Source: Clusia tigrina
Taxonomy: Eukaryota; Arthropoda; Insecta; Diptera; Clusiidae
Assembly: GCA_920105625.2 (NCBI GenBank)
Contig: OV050030.1
Location: 145,027,877-145,091,876 of the forward strand
Reading direction: 5' to 3'
Length of the DNA: 64,000 bases
The notes beneath the pieces are model-generated. The model was not told where the DNA came from. It did not search any database and saw only the letters and a list, made by a program, of their open reading frames with translations. A program made the translations under genes and the position numbers. This document shows, piece by piece, positions 8,698 through 19,372 of the stretch. Each line of letters begins with the position of its first letter. Within the stretch, counting starts at the first letter, position 1.

Positions 8698-9089
8698 AAT
8701 AAAGCACAAGACTGTGCAAAGTCAGGACGCAGTAGATCAGAGTCGAATACAGTAGATCAGAGACCGTAACAGTGTGTACATCAGGCATTTTAATCGGAAG
8801 CAGCAGTATTAGCAGTATTTGTAATTTTGTAAAGTGATGAAATTAATTTGTAAACAAAGTGACTAATGGTTTCTGAAATAAAGTACAAATTGTAAAGAAG
8901 TAAACTTTAAGCCTAATATTAAATGTGTAAATTTTAATAGTTAAATAAAGCTAATTATTTTAATTTAACAAGCGATTGTTTGATTACTACACAATCCAGT
9001 GGTACGAGTCCGAGTACAGAGAGTTAGAGAAATTGTCAGGAGGGCAATTTTGTAACAGAGTAAATTGTCAAGAGGGCAAGTTCGTAACA
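8698..9089 (+). repeat. LTR A, 5' truncated
   Basis: Matches LTR B and C from aaagcacaagac onward to the terminus TTCGTAACA (9089). It lacks the first ~160 nt including the TATA box seen in B and C (ctataaaag). It has a small extra duplication around agtagatcagag (8730-8765). Confidence 0.88.
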
Positions 9090-9091
9090 AT

Positions 9092-9109
9092 TGGTGTCAG
9101 AAGTGGGAC
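9092..9109 (+). other. Primer binding site, tRNA-Leu-like
   Basis: TGGTGTCAGAAGTGGGAC two bases after LTR A. The second copy, TGGTGTCAGAAGTGGGAT, follows LTR B at 11115-11132. This is the type used by mdg3/micropia-like elements. Confidence 0.75.
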
Positions 9110-9127
9110 TGTGTATCTGTAATAAAC

Positions 9128-10086
9128 ATGGTTAAATTTGAAAAGCTGAGATTGGAGCAGCTCAAGAAGGAGCTTGAGCGTTTAAATTTGCAAACACAAG
9201 GGCTTAAAGCGGAACTGCAGGTGAGACTAAAAATCGCTTTAGAGGAGCAGGGTATAGATGTCGATGAGCATGAATTCCAATGTGAAGAGTCAACGACATC
9301 TCGACACGAAGAAACACCGCAAGAAACCAACACGGGTAACTTTGACATGAGTGCACTTATCGGTGTGATACAATCCTTCAAAAAGGATATGCAGCAAACA
9401 ATTACAACAAAATGCTCAAACACTTGATGCGATTATACAGAAGCTCTTCCAGCAATACGATGATGATATACACCAGCGATTAAAACAATATGCTCCAGCA
9501 GTCAAAGAGGATGTCAAAGAACAGTTACAGCAGAGTGAAACGAAATCTACTCAACTAGCGGAACAGAACTCATAGCAGAAGAATGAAATGTCCGAAATTG
9601 TGGACAGGAAGGTTTTTGAGGTTGGGACACGACAGGAGTCGTTCGAAGGATTTGTGGAAGAAAAATCCAATGCGAATGAGGAATGGCAGAACGAAATTGA
9701 AGCTAGTGCCAATACAGATGGTTGGAGTTATCGCAAAGTACTGGCACCATTGGCTATGTCATTGAAAGGAGGATGTACTGCTGAATATCGCAGAGGGTGA
9801 GAGAGACTGTTATGAAAACGTGATGGATGCCATTCAGCGGAGGAGTGGTGAGTCTTTACAACAGGATGTGGCGGAGGTGGAGCGGTTCGCTCATCTTGCC
9901 TGTCCAGGCGAGATTGCTGAGAGAAATATGATAGATACTTTCGTATATGGTATTCCCGATGCGAAAATGGACTGTTCAGCGATAACAAATCCAAAAGCTA
10001 AATGTATGGAAATAGTGGCTGGCGCTTTAACGTTTGAGATAGCGGCCGTGGTGTGCCAGCCAATATGCATAGCCCGTGAGGAGTAG
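9128..10086 (+). pseudogene. gag: Gag, array copy 1 (broken)
   Basis: Starts at the ATG at 9128 with VKFEKLRLEQLKKELERLN followed by LQTQGLKAELQVRL, a helix-turn-helix pattern like a SAP domain. The frame breaks near 9427 and continues in other frames (RKVFEVGTRQESFEGF near 9610; ERFAHLACPGEIAERNMID near 9880). It is about 270 nt shorter than copy 2 at its 3' end. No zinc knuckle is left. Confidence 0.8.
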
Positions 10087-10173
10087 TAGTAGATAAGCAG
10101 ACGAAGAATGGACTAAAAAAAATCATCTACAGTACATCGATGCAGCAGTTGTATACCTGAAAAACGCGAACAG

Positions 10174-10500
10174 ATGACTCAAATTCATGGAAACAGCAGA
10201 AATCGTACACAACTGATGAGTGATAAAATGAAAGCCAGATATGATGTAAGAGTAAACTCTAAGGGATTTCAGGAAGGGCAACTAGTTATGCTCCATAATC
10301 CGCAAAGGAAAAAGGAATTATCGCCAAAACTGCAAACACACTGGGAAAGGCATTATAGGGTGATAAAGCGGCTCAACGATGTAGTATACGGCATCCAGTT
10401 GGCGAGAAATGACAGGAGCAAAATGAAAGTCGTTCATTTGGAGAGGCTATCTCTTTTTAAAGGTTGCAGTACTATTCTTGTTCGGGACGAACAAGAGTAA
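10174..10500 (+). pseudogene. Integrase C-terminal tail, array copy 1
   Basis: The peptide LMSDKMKARYDVRVNSKGF, then QEGQLVMLHNPQRK and a degenerate GPYRVI-type block (WERHYRVIKRLNDVVYGIQL) ending VVHLERL, is the usual end of a Ty3-type integrase. The catalytic core is absent. The stop is followed by a purine-rich GGAGGGCAG and LTR B. Confidence 0.85.
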
Positions 10501-10511
10501 GCGGAGGGCAG

Positions 10512-11112
10512 TGAAACGTGATAGCACAGTGAATGTAATTGCATACTTTCAGGATCCCATCTGAGTTTGGGAATGAGTGCCCCCTGTGAGTCAAGATGCG
10601 AACTATTGGAATAAAAGCTTATTCAAGAACCATCTGTCGGTAATATCAAAAAGAATATTCTCGACTTCTGTCGAAGTGGATAGAAACTTCTGGAAAATAC
10701 GAGAATAGCGTAGAATTTTCTACTCCAACCTTCGAAAACTATAAAAGCGACAAGACTGTTCAAAGTCGAATACAGTAGATCAGAGACCGTAACAGTGTGT
10801 ACATCAGGCATTTTAATCGGAAGCAGCAGTATTAGCAGTATTTGTAATTTTGCAAAGTGATGAAATTCATTAGTAAATAAAGTGACTAATGGTTTGTGAA
10901 ATAAAGTGCAAGTAATAACTAAGTAAACTTTAAGCCTAATATTAAATGTGTAAATAGCAATAATTAAATAAAGCTAATTATTTTAATTTTACCAGCGATT
11001 GTTTGCTTACTACACAATCCAGTGGTACGAGTCCGAGTACAGAGAGTTAGAGGAATTGTCAGGAGGGCAATTTTGTAACAGAGTAAATTGTCAAGAGGGC
11101 AATTTCGTAACA
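10512..11112 (+). repeat. LTR B, shared middle LTR (601 bp)
   Basis: Runs from TGAAACGTGAT to TTTCGTAACA, preceded by the purine tract gcggagggca. It contains a TATA box (actataaaag, near 10738-10748). It serves as 3' LTR for copy 1 and 5' LTR for copy 2. Confidence 0.88.
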
Positions 11113-11151
11113 GTTGGTGTCAGAAGTGGGATTGTGTATCTGTGATAAACA

Positions 11152-12249
11152 ATGGTTAAATTTGAAAAACTGAGATTGGAGCAGCTCAAGAAGGAGCTTG
11201 AACGTTTAAATTTGCAAACACAAGGGCTTAAAGCGGAGCTGCAGATGAGACTAAGAAGCGCTTTAGAGGAGCAGGGTATAGATGTCGATGAGCATGAATT
11301 CCAATGTGAAGAGCCAACGACATCTCGATACGAAGAGAAACCGCAAGAAACTAATACGGGTAACTTCGACATGACTGAACTCATCGGGGTATTAGAATCC
11401 TTCAAACGGTATTTGCAGCAGCGAGATAAGAGAATACTGCAGCTGTTCCAGCAATACGGTGAGGAGATACACCAGCGAATAAAACAAAATGCTCCAGCAG
11501 TTAAAGAGGATGTAAAGGAACACTTACAACAGAGTGAAACGCGATTTAATCAACTTGCGGAACAGAACTCACAGCAGAAGAATGAAATGTCCGAAATGGT
11601 GGACAGGAAGGTTTTTGAGGTTGGGACACGACAGGAGTCGTTCGAAGGATTTGTGGAAGAAAAATCCAATGCGAATGAGGAAAGGCAGAACGAAATTGAA
11701 GCTAGTGCCAATACAGATTGTTGGAGTAATCGCGAAGTACTGGCACCATTGGCTATGTCATTGAAAGGAGCTGATGTACTGCTGAATATCGCAGAGGGTG
11801 AGAAAGATTGTTATGAAAACGTGATGAGTGTCGTTCAGAAGAGGAGTGGTGAGTCCCTACAACAGGTTGTGGTGGAGATAGAACGGTTTGCCCATCCTCC
11901 CTGTCCAGGCGAGATTGCTGAGAGAAGTATGATGGCTACTTTCGTGTGTGGTATTCTCGATGTAGAAATGGTCTGTTCAGTGATAGCAAATCTAAAAGCT
12001 ACAAGTATGGACACAGTGTCTGGCGTTTTACCGTTGGAGATCGGGGCCGTGGTGTTTTGCCAGTATGCAGAGCCCGTCAGGTGCAAGTTGAAAGTGGACA
12101 GTATTGCACGGGCTAGTGCCTTGCCTCCGGTGAGGTTGGATAACCGGCTTGTGGTTGTCGGACGAAACGCAAACGTTCTCCATCAGACTCGCATGTGGGA
12201 CCGCAAAGGCAGGGAATTGGATGATGTTTTTAAGCTGTCGAGTAGCTAA
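11152..12249 (+). CDS. gag: Gag of the mdg3-like derivative, array copy 2
   Basis: This is an open 365-codon frame from ATG 11152. Residues about 4-40 form a SAP-like motif (LRLEQLKKELERLNLQTQGL, KAELQMRL). A long charged helical region follows, then a capsid-like stretch (ESLQQVVVEIERFAHPPC, SMMATFVCGILD). No CCHC knuckle is seen; the frame continues into unrelated sequence and stops at 12249, so the C-terminus is truncated by the internal deletion. It is the longest intact product of this family here and could in principle still be made. Confidence 0.8.
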   Translation: MVKFEKLRLEQLKKELERLNLQTQGLKAELQMRLRSALEEQGIDVDEHEFQCEEPTTSRYEEKPQETNTGNFDMTELIGVLESFKRYLQQRDKRILQLFQQYGEEIHQRIKQNAPAVKEDVKEHLQQSETRFNQLAEQNSQQKNEMSEMVDRKVFEVGTRQESFEGFVEEKSNANEERQNEIEASANTDCWSNREVLAPLAMSLKGADVLLNIAEGEKDCYENVMSVVQKRSGESLQQVVVEIERFAHPPCPGEIAERSMMATFVCGILDVEMVCSVIANLKATSMDTVSGVLPLEIGAVVFCQYAEPVRCKLKVDSIARASALPPVRLDNRLVVVGRNANVLHQTRMWDRKGRELDDVFKLSSS

Positions 12250-12500
12250 ATGGAGTCAGTCTCAAAGGGCAAGATTTGACTCCCACAACATGCAGCCCCG
12301 GAATCCGCGTTTCTTAGATCGCACGGAAAATCAGATGCCTACTTGCTGACAGTGTGATAAGCGAGGAGTAGTAGTAGATAAGCAGACGAAGAATGGACTA
12401 AAAAAAATCATCTACAGTACTTCGATGCAGCAGTTGTATACCTGAAAAACGCGAACAGCTGAATCAAATTCATGGAAACAGCAGAAATCGTACACAACTA

Positions 12501-12785
12501 ATGAGTGATAAAATGAAAGCCAGATATGAAGTACGAGCAAACTCTAAGGAATTTCAGGAAGAGCAACTAGTTATGCTTCATAATCCGCAAAGGAAAAGTG
12601 GATTATCGCCAAAACTGCAAACACACTGGGAAGGTCCTTATAGGGTGATAAAACGGATCAACGATGTAGTCTACCGCATCCAGTTGGCGAGAAATGTCAG
12701 GAGCGAAATGAAAGTCGTTCATTTGGAGAGGGTATCTCCTTATAAAGGTTGCAGTACTATCCTTGTTCGGGACGAACAAGATTAA
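12501..12785 (+). pseudogene. Integrase C-terminal tail, array copy 2
   Basis: Same segment as 10174-10500 and better preserved: WEGPYRVIKRINDVVYRIQL shows the GPY motif, ending VVHLERVSPYKG. A purine tract (gcggagggcag) and LTR C follow directly. Confidence 0.88.
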
Positions 12786-12796
12786 GCGGAGGGCAG

Positions 12797-13335
12797 TGAA
12801 ACGTGATTGCATATTAGTGAAACGGGATTGCATATTTTTAGGATCCCATCTGGAGTTTGAGAATGAGTGCACCACCCTGTGTGGTTATTAGTCAAGACAC
12901 AATCTATTCGAATAAAAGCTTCTTTCGTTGTAGAGATTGTGGTGTAAAGAGTTATCTCGAAACTATAAAAGCACAAGACTGTGCAAAGTCAGGACGCAGT
13001 AGATCAGAGACCGTAACAGTGTGTACATCAGCCATTTTAATCGAAGCAGCAGTATTAGCAGTATTTGTAATTTTGTAAAGTGATGAAATTAATTAGTAAA
13101 TAAAGTCACTAATGGTTTGTGAAATAAAGTACAAATTGTAAAGAAGTAAACTTTAAGCCTAATATTAAATGTGAAAATTGTAATAGTTAAATAAAGCTAA
13201 TTATTTTAATTTAATTAGCGATTGTTTGATTACTACACAATCCAGTGGTACGAGTCCGAGTACAGGGAGATAGAGAAATTGTCAGGAGGGCAATTTTGTA
13301 ACAGAGTAAATTGTCAAGAGGGCAATTTCGTAACA
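12797..13335 (+). repeat. LTR C (539 bp)
   Basis: TGAAACGTGATT to TTTCGTAACA, with TATA box actataaaag near 12962. The next base begins unrelated AT-rich sequence (atatgttttt), which fixes the right end of the array. Confidence 0.9.
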
Positions 13336-13986
13336 ATATGTTTTTTTTTTTGTTAAAATGTCTTGTATTATAGTGCTGCATTTGGCTTAGTATATGCGAT
13401 ACATATTTCCTTTTTCGTGTGTTACTTAGTTTGTTTTGACAAAAAAAAGGTATTTTATTGTATGTATGTACATATATTAAAGTTTTCCCAGTAAACTATT
13501 GATTTACAGGCAGATTAATATTGATTTATATAGGCAGATTAATACAAATTAAGATATTTCCTTATTTTAAAATAGGAGGGCCAAATGGATGAAGATTTTG
13601 GTTGCGGTTTTTCCGGGAAAAATAATTTATTTATGTAGATATAGATTTATTTTTAGATATGTAATGTATAAAAAAAGCAAACTTTGCATTAATATATATA
13701 TATATATATATATATGGAACTGGACCAAACAAAATTTCAATATTGTTGCATAAAAATTTTTCTCATTATTATTTTGTATTATATTTTTATTCCGTTTTCT
13801 AATAAAAAATACTATAAAGTATTAAACTATTTTATTCTGATTGTTCCTTTTTTTCTTTTCCTACTAGAATTTCGTAATATGAAATTTTTGTACAATGGCA
13901 CCCGTTTTTTGAGGTGAACTCACATATAGTGAATATGTTTTTTTTTCATACGGTAAAAAATTTGACGTTTAAGTTACAGCCCTATG
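13336..13986. other. AT-rich spacer, no gene seen
   Basis: Contains T-runs, a short TA repeat (13693-13714) and no recognisable protein. The last 9 nt, agccctatg (13978-13986), are the left copy of the direct repeat flanking the P-type element. Confidence 0.7.
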
Positions 13987-14018
13987 CAAGGTGAATTTAT
14001 TTACAAGGTGGATGCAAG
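13987..14018 (+). repeat. Left terminal inverted repeat of P-type element
   Basis: CAAGGTGAATTTATTTACAA then ggtggatgcaag. The inner part acaaggtgg recalls the ataaggtgg of the Drosophila P terminus. Confidence 0.88.
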
Positions 14019-14193
14019 AGCAAATTTTATTGAATCGATTTTCCCTCAGTAGCTGTCAAAATTGAATGTTTAGAAAAATGCGACCAAAACAAATATGAAA
14101 AAATTGCAAATTGAGTTTTGATTTGTGTGAATAAGTTTTTTAATTGCTATTTTTTGTGAAATTTGTACATTAAAAGATTAAAAAATAAACAAT

Positions 14194-15372
14194 ATGCGAA
14201 GCAAATGTGTGATGTGTAGTAAATACTCGGGTAAAGGAAATGGATCGTTTTTCCGTGTACCCAAAAATGAGTATTTCTGACAACAGTGGGTGGATGTATG
14301 TGGTGTTAATTTAAAAAAAACGGCAGTTATTTGTGAAGACCATTTTTTGCCCAGTGATTTCATAAATGGTCCTGGAGATGTGTGTGCAATACAACGGTTG
14401 CTGCCAAGTGCTGTGCCTTCTTACTCCATTCCCAGTGTGAATTTGCAGGATAGCTGTTCATGGATAGTTGACGGTACTGGTGTTGTTAATTCCTCACCGC
14501 AAACTGAGTAAGTTTAAATATTTAAAGAATATTTCATATTAAGAGTTGATATGATTATTTATGAAATATTAATGTTTTAGTGGTTTTACTAAGGCAGCAA
14601 TAATCAATGAAAACAAAGCTCTTAGCGAAAAAGTGAAGAGACTGGAGGCAGAGATCACTGAGTTAAAACTACAATTGGAGAGCAATAAATCTCTGACCAC
14701 AGCAGTACACGAACTATTTACTATTTTTCTGTGGAACCGGTAATGTGGAGGGAGACGACACGGAGTGGTTAAATTTATCTTTTGACCATTCTAATTCTCA
14801 GAGCACTGTTAATCCAAATGACAGTACCGTAACTTTCACTCAAGATTAAATTGAGCCTATGGATGCTCTCGAGTGTGAAAACATTGTTGAGAATGATAGT
14901 GTGCCCGAACTGTTTCCACAGGAACTAGAGGCAATTTCTAACGATATATCCGATACCTTCATATAATACCGATATCGATATTCTGCATGAAGATGGGTTA
15001 GAATATGTCGCAGGATATATAATTCGTAAACTCAAATTGGAAGAGTTGGAGGGGAATATAGACACTGGTACTTGGGTGGATCAAGTATCTAAAGGTTGGT
15101 TAAAGAAACCTTCTACAAATTTTTTAAATAAAATAAAGAGTTTGTAAAGCATCTTTAATACAACAAATGGAAATGAAATTGTGCACGCACCCAATTTGCA
15201 AAGTAGATTAGTTGCGTTACGTTCAGCTGTTGAATTGCCTACATTAGCTATATCGTTGTTTTATAAATGCCGGATGCATTTTCGCATAAAACAATTGAAT
15301 AAACGGCTGAAAGTGCAGAAAGCAAAACAGCGCATAATGGGCAACAAGAAACTATTGAAAATTTTATTATAA
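14194..15372 (+). pseudogene. P-type transposase remnant (THAP, zipper, C-terminus)
   Basis: The ATG at 14194 starts a THAP zinc finger: KCVMC, FFRVP, W, then ICEDHF. A stop codon interrupts it at 14278. A 73-nt intron fits at 14508-14580 (GTAAGT...TTTTAG). The next exon encodes a leucine-zipper coiled coil (LSEKVKRLEAEITELKLQL). After a region with several stops comes the C-terminus: LEYVAGYIIRKL, VSKGWLKKPS and FYKCRMHFRIKQLNKRL, ending near 15371. The catalytic core is deleted. The THAP-zipper layout is like that of truncated P-type repressor proteins, but the early stop makes a product unlikely. Confidence 0.85.
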
Positions 15373-15803
15373 TTAGGTTTATTAAGGTAAATATTGAAAT
15401 AATTATTATAATATTTATATATTCATATTCTTTATATTATATTAATCCATTGATTTATTTTTATTCCAGATTTAACGAACTACTTCAGTGCGTGCGACAC
15501 AAATGCAGCTGGAACTGTCTCAGGTAACTTTCAATAAATATTCTCCATTTAAATATTCAAACACTGCACCACTTTATAAATATATTTGTATAGACTTCTC
15601 TTTCATATATACATATATGAATAATTTCTCACTCACATACTGAAAGTAAAAGAAATTATAAGTCTATTTAACTATTATATAAATATTTGTATATTTTGCG
15701 TACCATTTTAAGCAGCTTTTATGTATTCCTCCATTCCTCTCAATTTCGCTTATTTTTATCGCGCATTGCCTATGTTTGACAATTCCAGAGGTACGAAATT
15801 CAC

Positions 15804-15835
15804 CTTGCAGCCACCTTGTAAATAAATTCACCTTG
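15804..15835 (+). repeat. Right terminal inverted repeat of P-type element
   Basis: Reverse complement matches 13987-14018 at 31 of 32 positions. It is followed at once by agccctatg. Confidence 0.88.
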
Positions 15836-15844
15836 AGCCCTATG

Positions 15845-16217
15845 CCTTGTTGGGGATATAGTTTCCTCAGAAGAAAGAAAATTGATTCGTATCTATCTTA
15901 TCTATGAGTTTAGCTTGGCAACTGGGTAACTGTGACATTAGTATTAATGGGGATGAAAACTTATGAAAAATAAACAATTGGGCGAAGAATGTAAATTGCT
16001 AATTTTTGTGAAACATTCAAAAAATAGAAAGGGAGAAATAGTGAAAACAGCTAGACCCATAAAAGTGATCAAATTAAATTAAATGTATCGAGGAAATTAG
16101 AATGGCAATTGATTGCAATATTTTAAAAATTCATCATTCAAGCTAAATTATGCAGGTAGTAATTTTATTTGCAAATGTATATGAGTACAGATATCCAGTT
16201 TATTGAAAGTTAGGTTT
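15845..16217. other. Spacer, nothing recognised
   Basis: AT-rich sequence between the P-type element and the TA microsatellite. No ORF or repeat of note. Confidence 0.6.
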
Positions 16218-16286
<69 letters not shown>

Positions 16287-16303
16287 TATATATATATATA
16301 TAA

Positions 16304-16356
<53 letters not shown>
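16218..16356. repeat. TA dinucleotide microsatellite
   Basis: About 139 bp of (TA)n with two TAAATAAA-type interruptions. It is split by the Tc1 element: a further (TA)n run continues at 18059-18081 on the other side. Confidence 0.95.
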
Positions 16357-16359
<3 letters not shown>

Positions 16360-18058
16360 TCACTCACATTGAAAGTCGGGCACACGGTAAACAAAATTTA
16401 TATTTATAATATTTCTCTGTTAAAAAAAGATATTCAACTGAAACTTTTTTTTATATTGTCACAAAAACTATTGTTATTTAAACCAAGAAAAGTGCATATT
16501 CACAGTTACGAAAAAATAAGCGCATGAAGTAAAAACTTAAACATGGTCACTTTTTCGCGTCACATTCAAAGTCGGGCATAATTTGTTTTTAGAAAATATA
16601 GCGGTAAATATTCCGTTATATTTATTCGAAGTTTACTCATTTGCAAGAACATTTGTCATTTCAATATTGTGCACCAGTCAGGGAAGTTTAATTGAGTATT
16701 TTTGAAAATGTCACGAAATATAAAACAGTCCACTTGGAAGAACGAAATTTAGTCATACATTTACCATTTACAAGGAAAAACTGAGCGCGAAATAGCAAAT
16801 TTGGTTAATAAAAGCAAGTCAACAATTCACGATGTGATTACCAGATACAAACAAAATGGATTCATTTCAAATCAACAACGTACTGCCAAACCAAAGAAAT
16901 TATCTACCAGGAATGAGACTTTATTTTAAGAGAAATAAAGCAAAGACCTTTTACTTCTGCACCCAAACTAGCTGCAATGATCAAAGAATCCTCTGGTACT
17001 GAGATTAACCCAGAAACTATAAGAAGATTATTGCGAAAACATGACTTTCATGGTCGAGTAGCAAGAAAAAAGCCCCTCATTAGCAAAAAACCCAACATGA
17101 TCGACTTGAATTTGCACGAGAATTTATAGATAAACATTTCTCATATTGGAGTATGGTAAATATTTACAACAACAACACCTTTATGATTCTAGAATAGATT
17201 TTTTAGGTATTATTTACAGACGAGAGTAAATTGAATTTATTCGGATGTGATGGAAGAGGTTAAGTGTGGCGTAGGCCAAATCAAGATCTTGAAGCGAAAA
17301 ATCTAAGAAAAACAGTTAAGTACGGTGGTGGGTCAGTGATGGTTTGGGGGTGTGTGGCAGCTTCAGGAGTTGGAAGGCTACATTTTTGAGATGGGATAAT
17401 GAATAAACTAGTATATTTGGCAATTTTGAAGAAGAATTTGAAAGAAAATGTGCAAAAATTGGGTATTGAAAATAACTTTAAATTCTACCAGGACAATGAT
17501 CCAAAACATTCAGCTCTTGATGTTAGCAGTTGGTTGTTATAAAACTGCCCAAAAGTTATCAAAACGCCCGCACAAAGTCCCGACCTCAATATGATCGAGC
17601 ATTTATGGGATGAATTAGGACGCAGGATGCAGGACAGGATGTGTACATCGAAAGACCAGTTGAAGAATGCATTGCAAGAAGAGTGGAACAAGATTAGTCC
17701 CAATGGGTGCAAAAATCTTGTTGAATCAACGCCAAGAAGACTGCAATCTGTCGAAAACCAAAAAGGGGGTGCAACAAAATAGTAAAATTTATATTTTTTT
17801 TGGTAACTTTTGAAATATTTATATTTTTTATGTCTTGCCCGACTTTCAATGTGAGACGAAAAAGTGGGCTTATCTCAGATTTTGTTCCATTTGCTTATAT
17901 TTACATAATTTTGAACATCTTTTTTTGTTGTTTTTTTATCAATAGGACTTTTTATGACAATATACAAAAAGTTTCAGTTGATTATCTTTTTTCAAAACAA
18001 AAATATTTTAAGTAGAAATTTCGTTTTGAGTTTGCCCGACTTTCAATGTGAGTGACTG
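16357..18058 (+). mobile_element. Tc1-like transposon with long IR/DR-type ends
   Basis: Ends CAGTCACTCACATTGAAAGT and its complement are flanked by TA on both sides. The ends extend to about 225 bp each with an inner direct repeat (cacattcaaagtcgggcata near 16560-16580; its complement near 17834-17856). This IR/DR layout is known from other Tc1 elements. The internal ORF is broken. Confidence 0.92.
16708..17782 (+). pseudogene. Tc1-type transposase, multiple stops
   Basis: Starts MSRNIKQSTWKNEI near 16708, then the HTH region (GKTEREIANLVNKSKSTIHD). The DDE domain is recognisable in pieces: LFTDESKFNLFGCDGR, KYGGGSVMVWGCVAASGVG and, in 17591-17782, IEHLWDELGRR followed by LVESTPRRLQSV. A 50-60 nt AT-rich insert just before LFTDES begins GTAAATATTT and ends TTTTTTAG, so it may be a small intron. 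Several stops and frameshifts leave it inactive. Confidence 0.85.
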
Positions 18059-18081
18059 TACATATATATATATATATATAT

Positions 18082-18560
18082 TTACACATACACATAGCCC
18101 ATAAAGTCTGCGTTCACCTTACAAATTTTTATAAATGATATACAAACACAACGAAAATATATAATTCAAATTGATATTTTTTCAAGTATTTATTCTTTCA
18201 ATTCTTAAGTACAAAAAGTAAAAAAAAAATTCAGATTCCTCCCTTGATTCTTGAGATAACGGTATATAAGTGCCGCTACAGGTAATTATAACTACCACAA
18301 TTTCTAATTTGGTAGATCATATCCTTCGTCATAATGAAAATATCCGAACTGCATTTCCATTTGGAAAACTTATTTAATTACTTATTTTTTAATACTAATA
18401 TGAATAAAAAATATTTACATAAATTAATTTTAATATAAATATAAATTTAAAAACTCACATATTCACGCTTCAAAAAAGTACACAATTTAAAAAAAATGAT
18501 AAATTGAAAGACCGAAATTAGATGTATGTTGAAATTATTACTTGGTATGCTTGCCCTTAG
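18082..18560. other. AT-rich sequence, left part of a second Tc1 relic likely
   Basis: No protein-coding signal. Given the transposase fragment from about 18730, this is probably the 5' non-coding part of that relic; its terminus was not identified. Confidence 0.4.
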
Positions 18561-18729
18561 ATTTATTAACTGCTTTTAGTGGCCTGGGCCTTGATTTTAT
18601 TAAATTGGCTGCGTCTTCCAGAGGAATTTGCTGCCATATTTTTGTCAGAGCTTTTATTAACGATTCTTGGCTGGTTATGTCGTACAATTATCTACAGAAA
18701 TCAAAATGCTTTTAAAATAGTTCCAAACA

Positions 18730-19260
18730 AATCACTGAAACAAGGAAAGTGGAAGATCGTCTGCGTTCTGGCAGCTCTAAAAACATTTTGGAGTAAAATA
18801 ATAGGGAAATTGTTAGAAGGGTGTAAAAATCCTGCTGAATGTGTCATAAAAATCGCTGAAGAATTAAGCAAAAGTACGGAGCATGTGTAAGTGCTAGTAC
18901 CCTTTACCGTGGTTTACATGATAATGGATTACATGATATAGTTTCCAGAAAGAAGTCGTTGGTATCAAAAACAAATCAGAAGCGTCGATTGGAGTTCGGT
19001 AAATAGCTTGAAAAAATGCATTTTTCTTTTTGGAAAAAAGTCGTTTTGAGCGATGAAAGTAAGTTTTAAGTACTACGTCCAAAAGAACCAACCAAAAATC
19101 TGTTGATTGACAAACTAACCATTCGGTGAACAAAATGTTGTTCAACAGTAAAGCACGGCGTTGGATATGTTATGGTGTGGGGTGTATGGCTACCAGTGGA
19201 GTAGGAAACCTGGTGTTCATTGAGTCAACAATGAATAAAATTTAATATTTGACCATTGTC
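18730..19260 (+). pseudogene. Tc1-type transposase relic, N-terminal and central part
   Basis: Fragments in several frames: KVEDRLRSGSS (linker after the HTH), then a degenerate LEFG...EKMHFSFWKKVVLSDES block, and VMVW...SGVGNLVF. The reading ends near 19260. The missing C-terminal part reappears at 27985-28260, so the P-type element at 19313-27878 appears to have inserted in the middle. Confidence 0.7.
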
Positions 19261-19372
19261 ATTCAAAAATAATAGAAACAAAGATTGCGCAAAGCGGTGT
19301 ACAAACATTTTTCGTTCTGCGCATCAACGTCACAGTAGTTTCGGTGCAAAGAGAAATGTCAAACTACCATAG

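Larger units (their letters stand above)
8698..13335 (+). mobile_element. Tandem mdg3-like Ty3 array: LTR-internal-LTR-internal-LTR
   Basis: Three homologous LTRs (8698-9089 truncated, 10512-11112, 12797-13335) enclose two internal regions. Each internal region contains gag and the C-terminal tail of integrase but no protease, RT or RNase H. The gag-to-integrase junction region (gaggagtagtagtagataag..., 10078 and 12363) is shared by both, so a deletion derivative was amplified. The primer site is tRNA-Leu-like. A relic with pol sequence from the same family is at 43623-45340. Confidence 0.9.
13987..15835 (+). mobile_element. Internally deleted P-type DNA transposon
   Basis: Bounded by 32-bp inverted ends (13987-14018 and 15804-15835) that differ at one base and start CAAGGTGAATTT. 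Both sides are flanked by agccctatg (13978-13986 and 15836-15844). P elements make 8-bp duplications; a 9-bp match means one base is shared by chance or the end is one base off. Inside are a THAP exon, a leucine zipper and the P-type C-terminus, but not the catalytic middle. Confidence 0.9.

Noticed and set aside
13714..13917. Short hydrophobic open frame
   Set aside because: AT-rich spacer translates to Ile/Phe/Leu by composition alone.
16148..16394. Open frames of repeated Tyr-Ile codons
   Set aside because: They are translations of the TA microsatellite, with no coding evidence.
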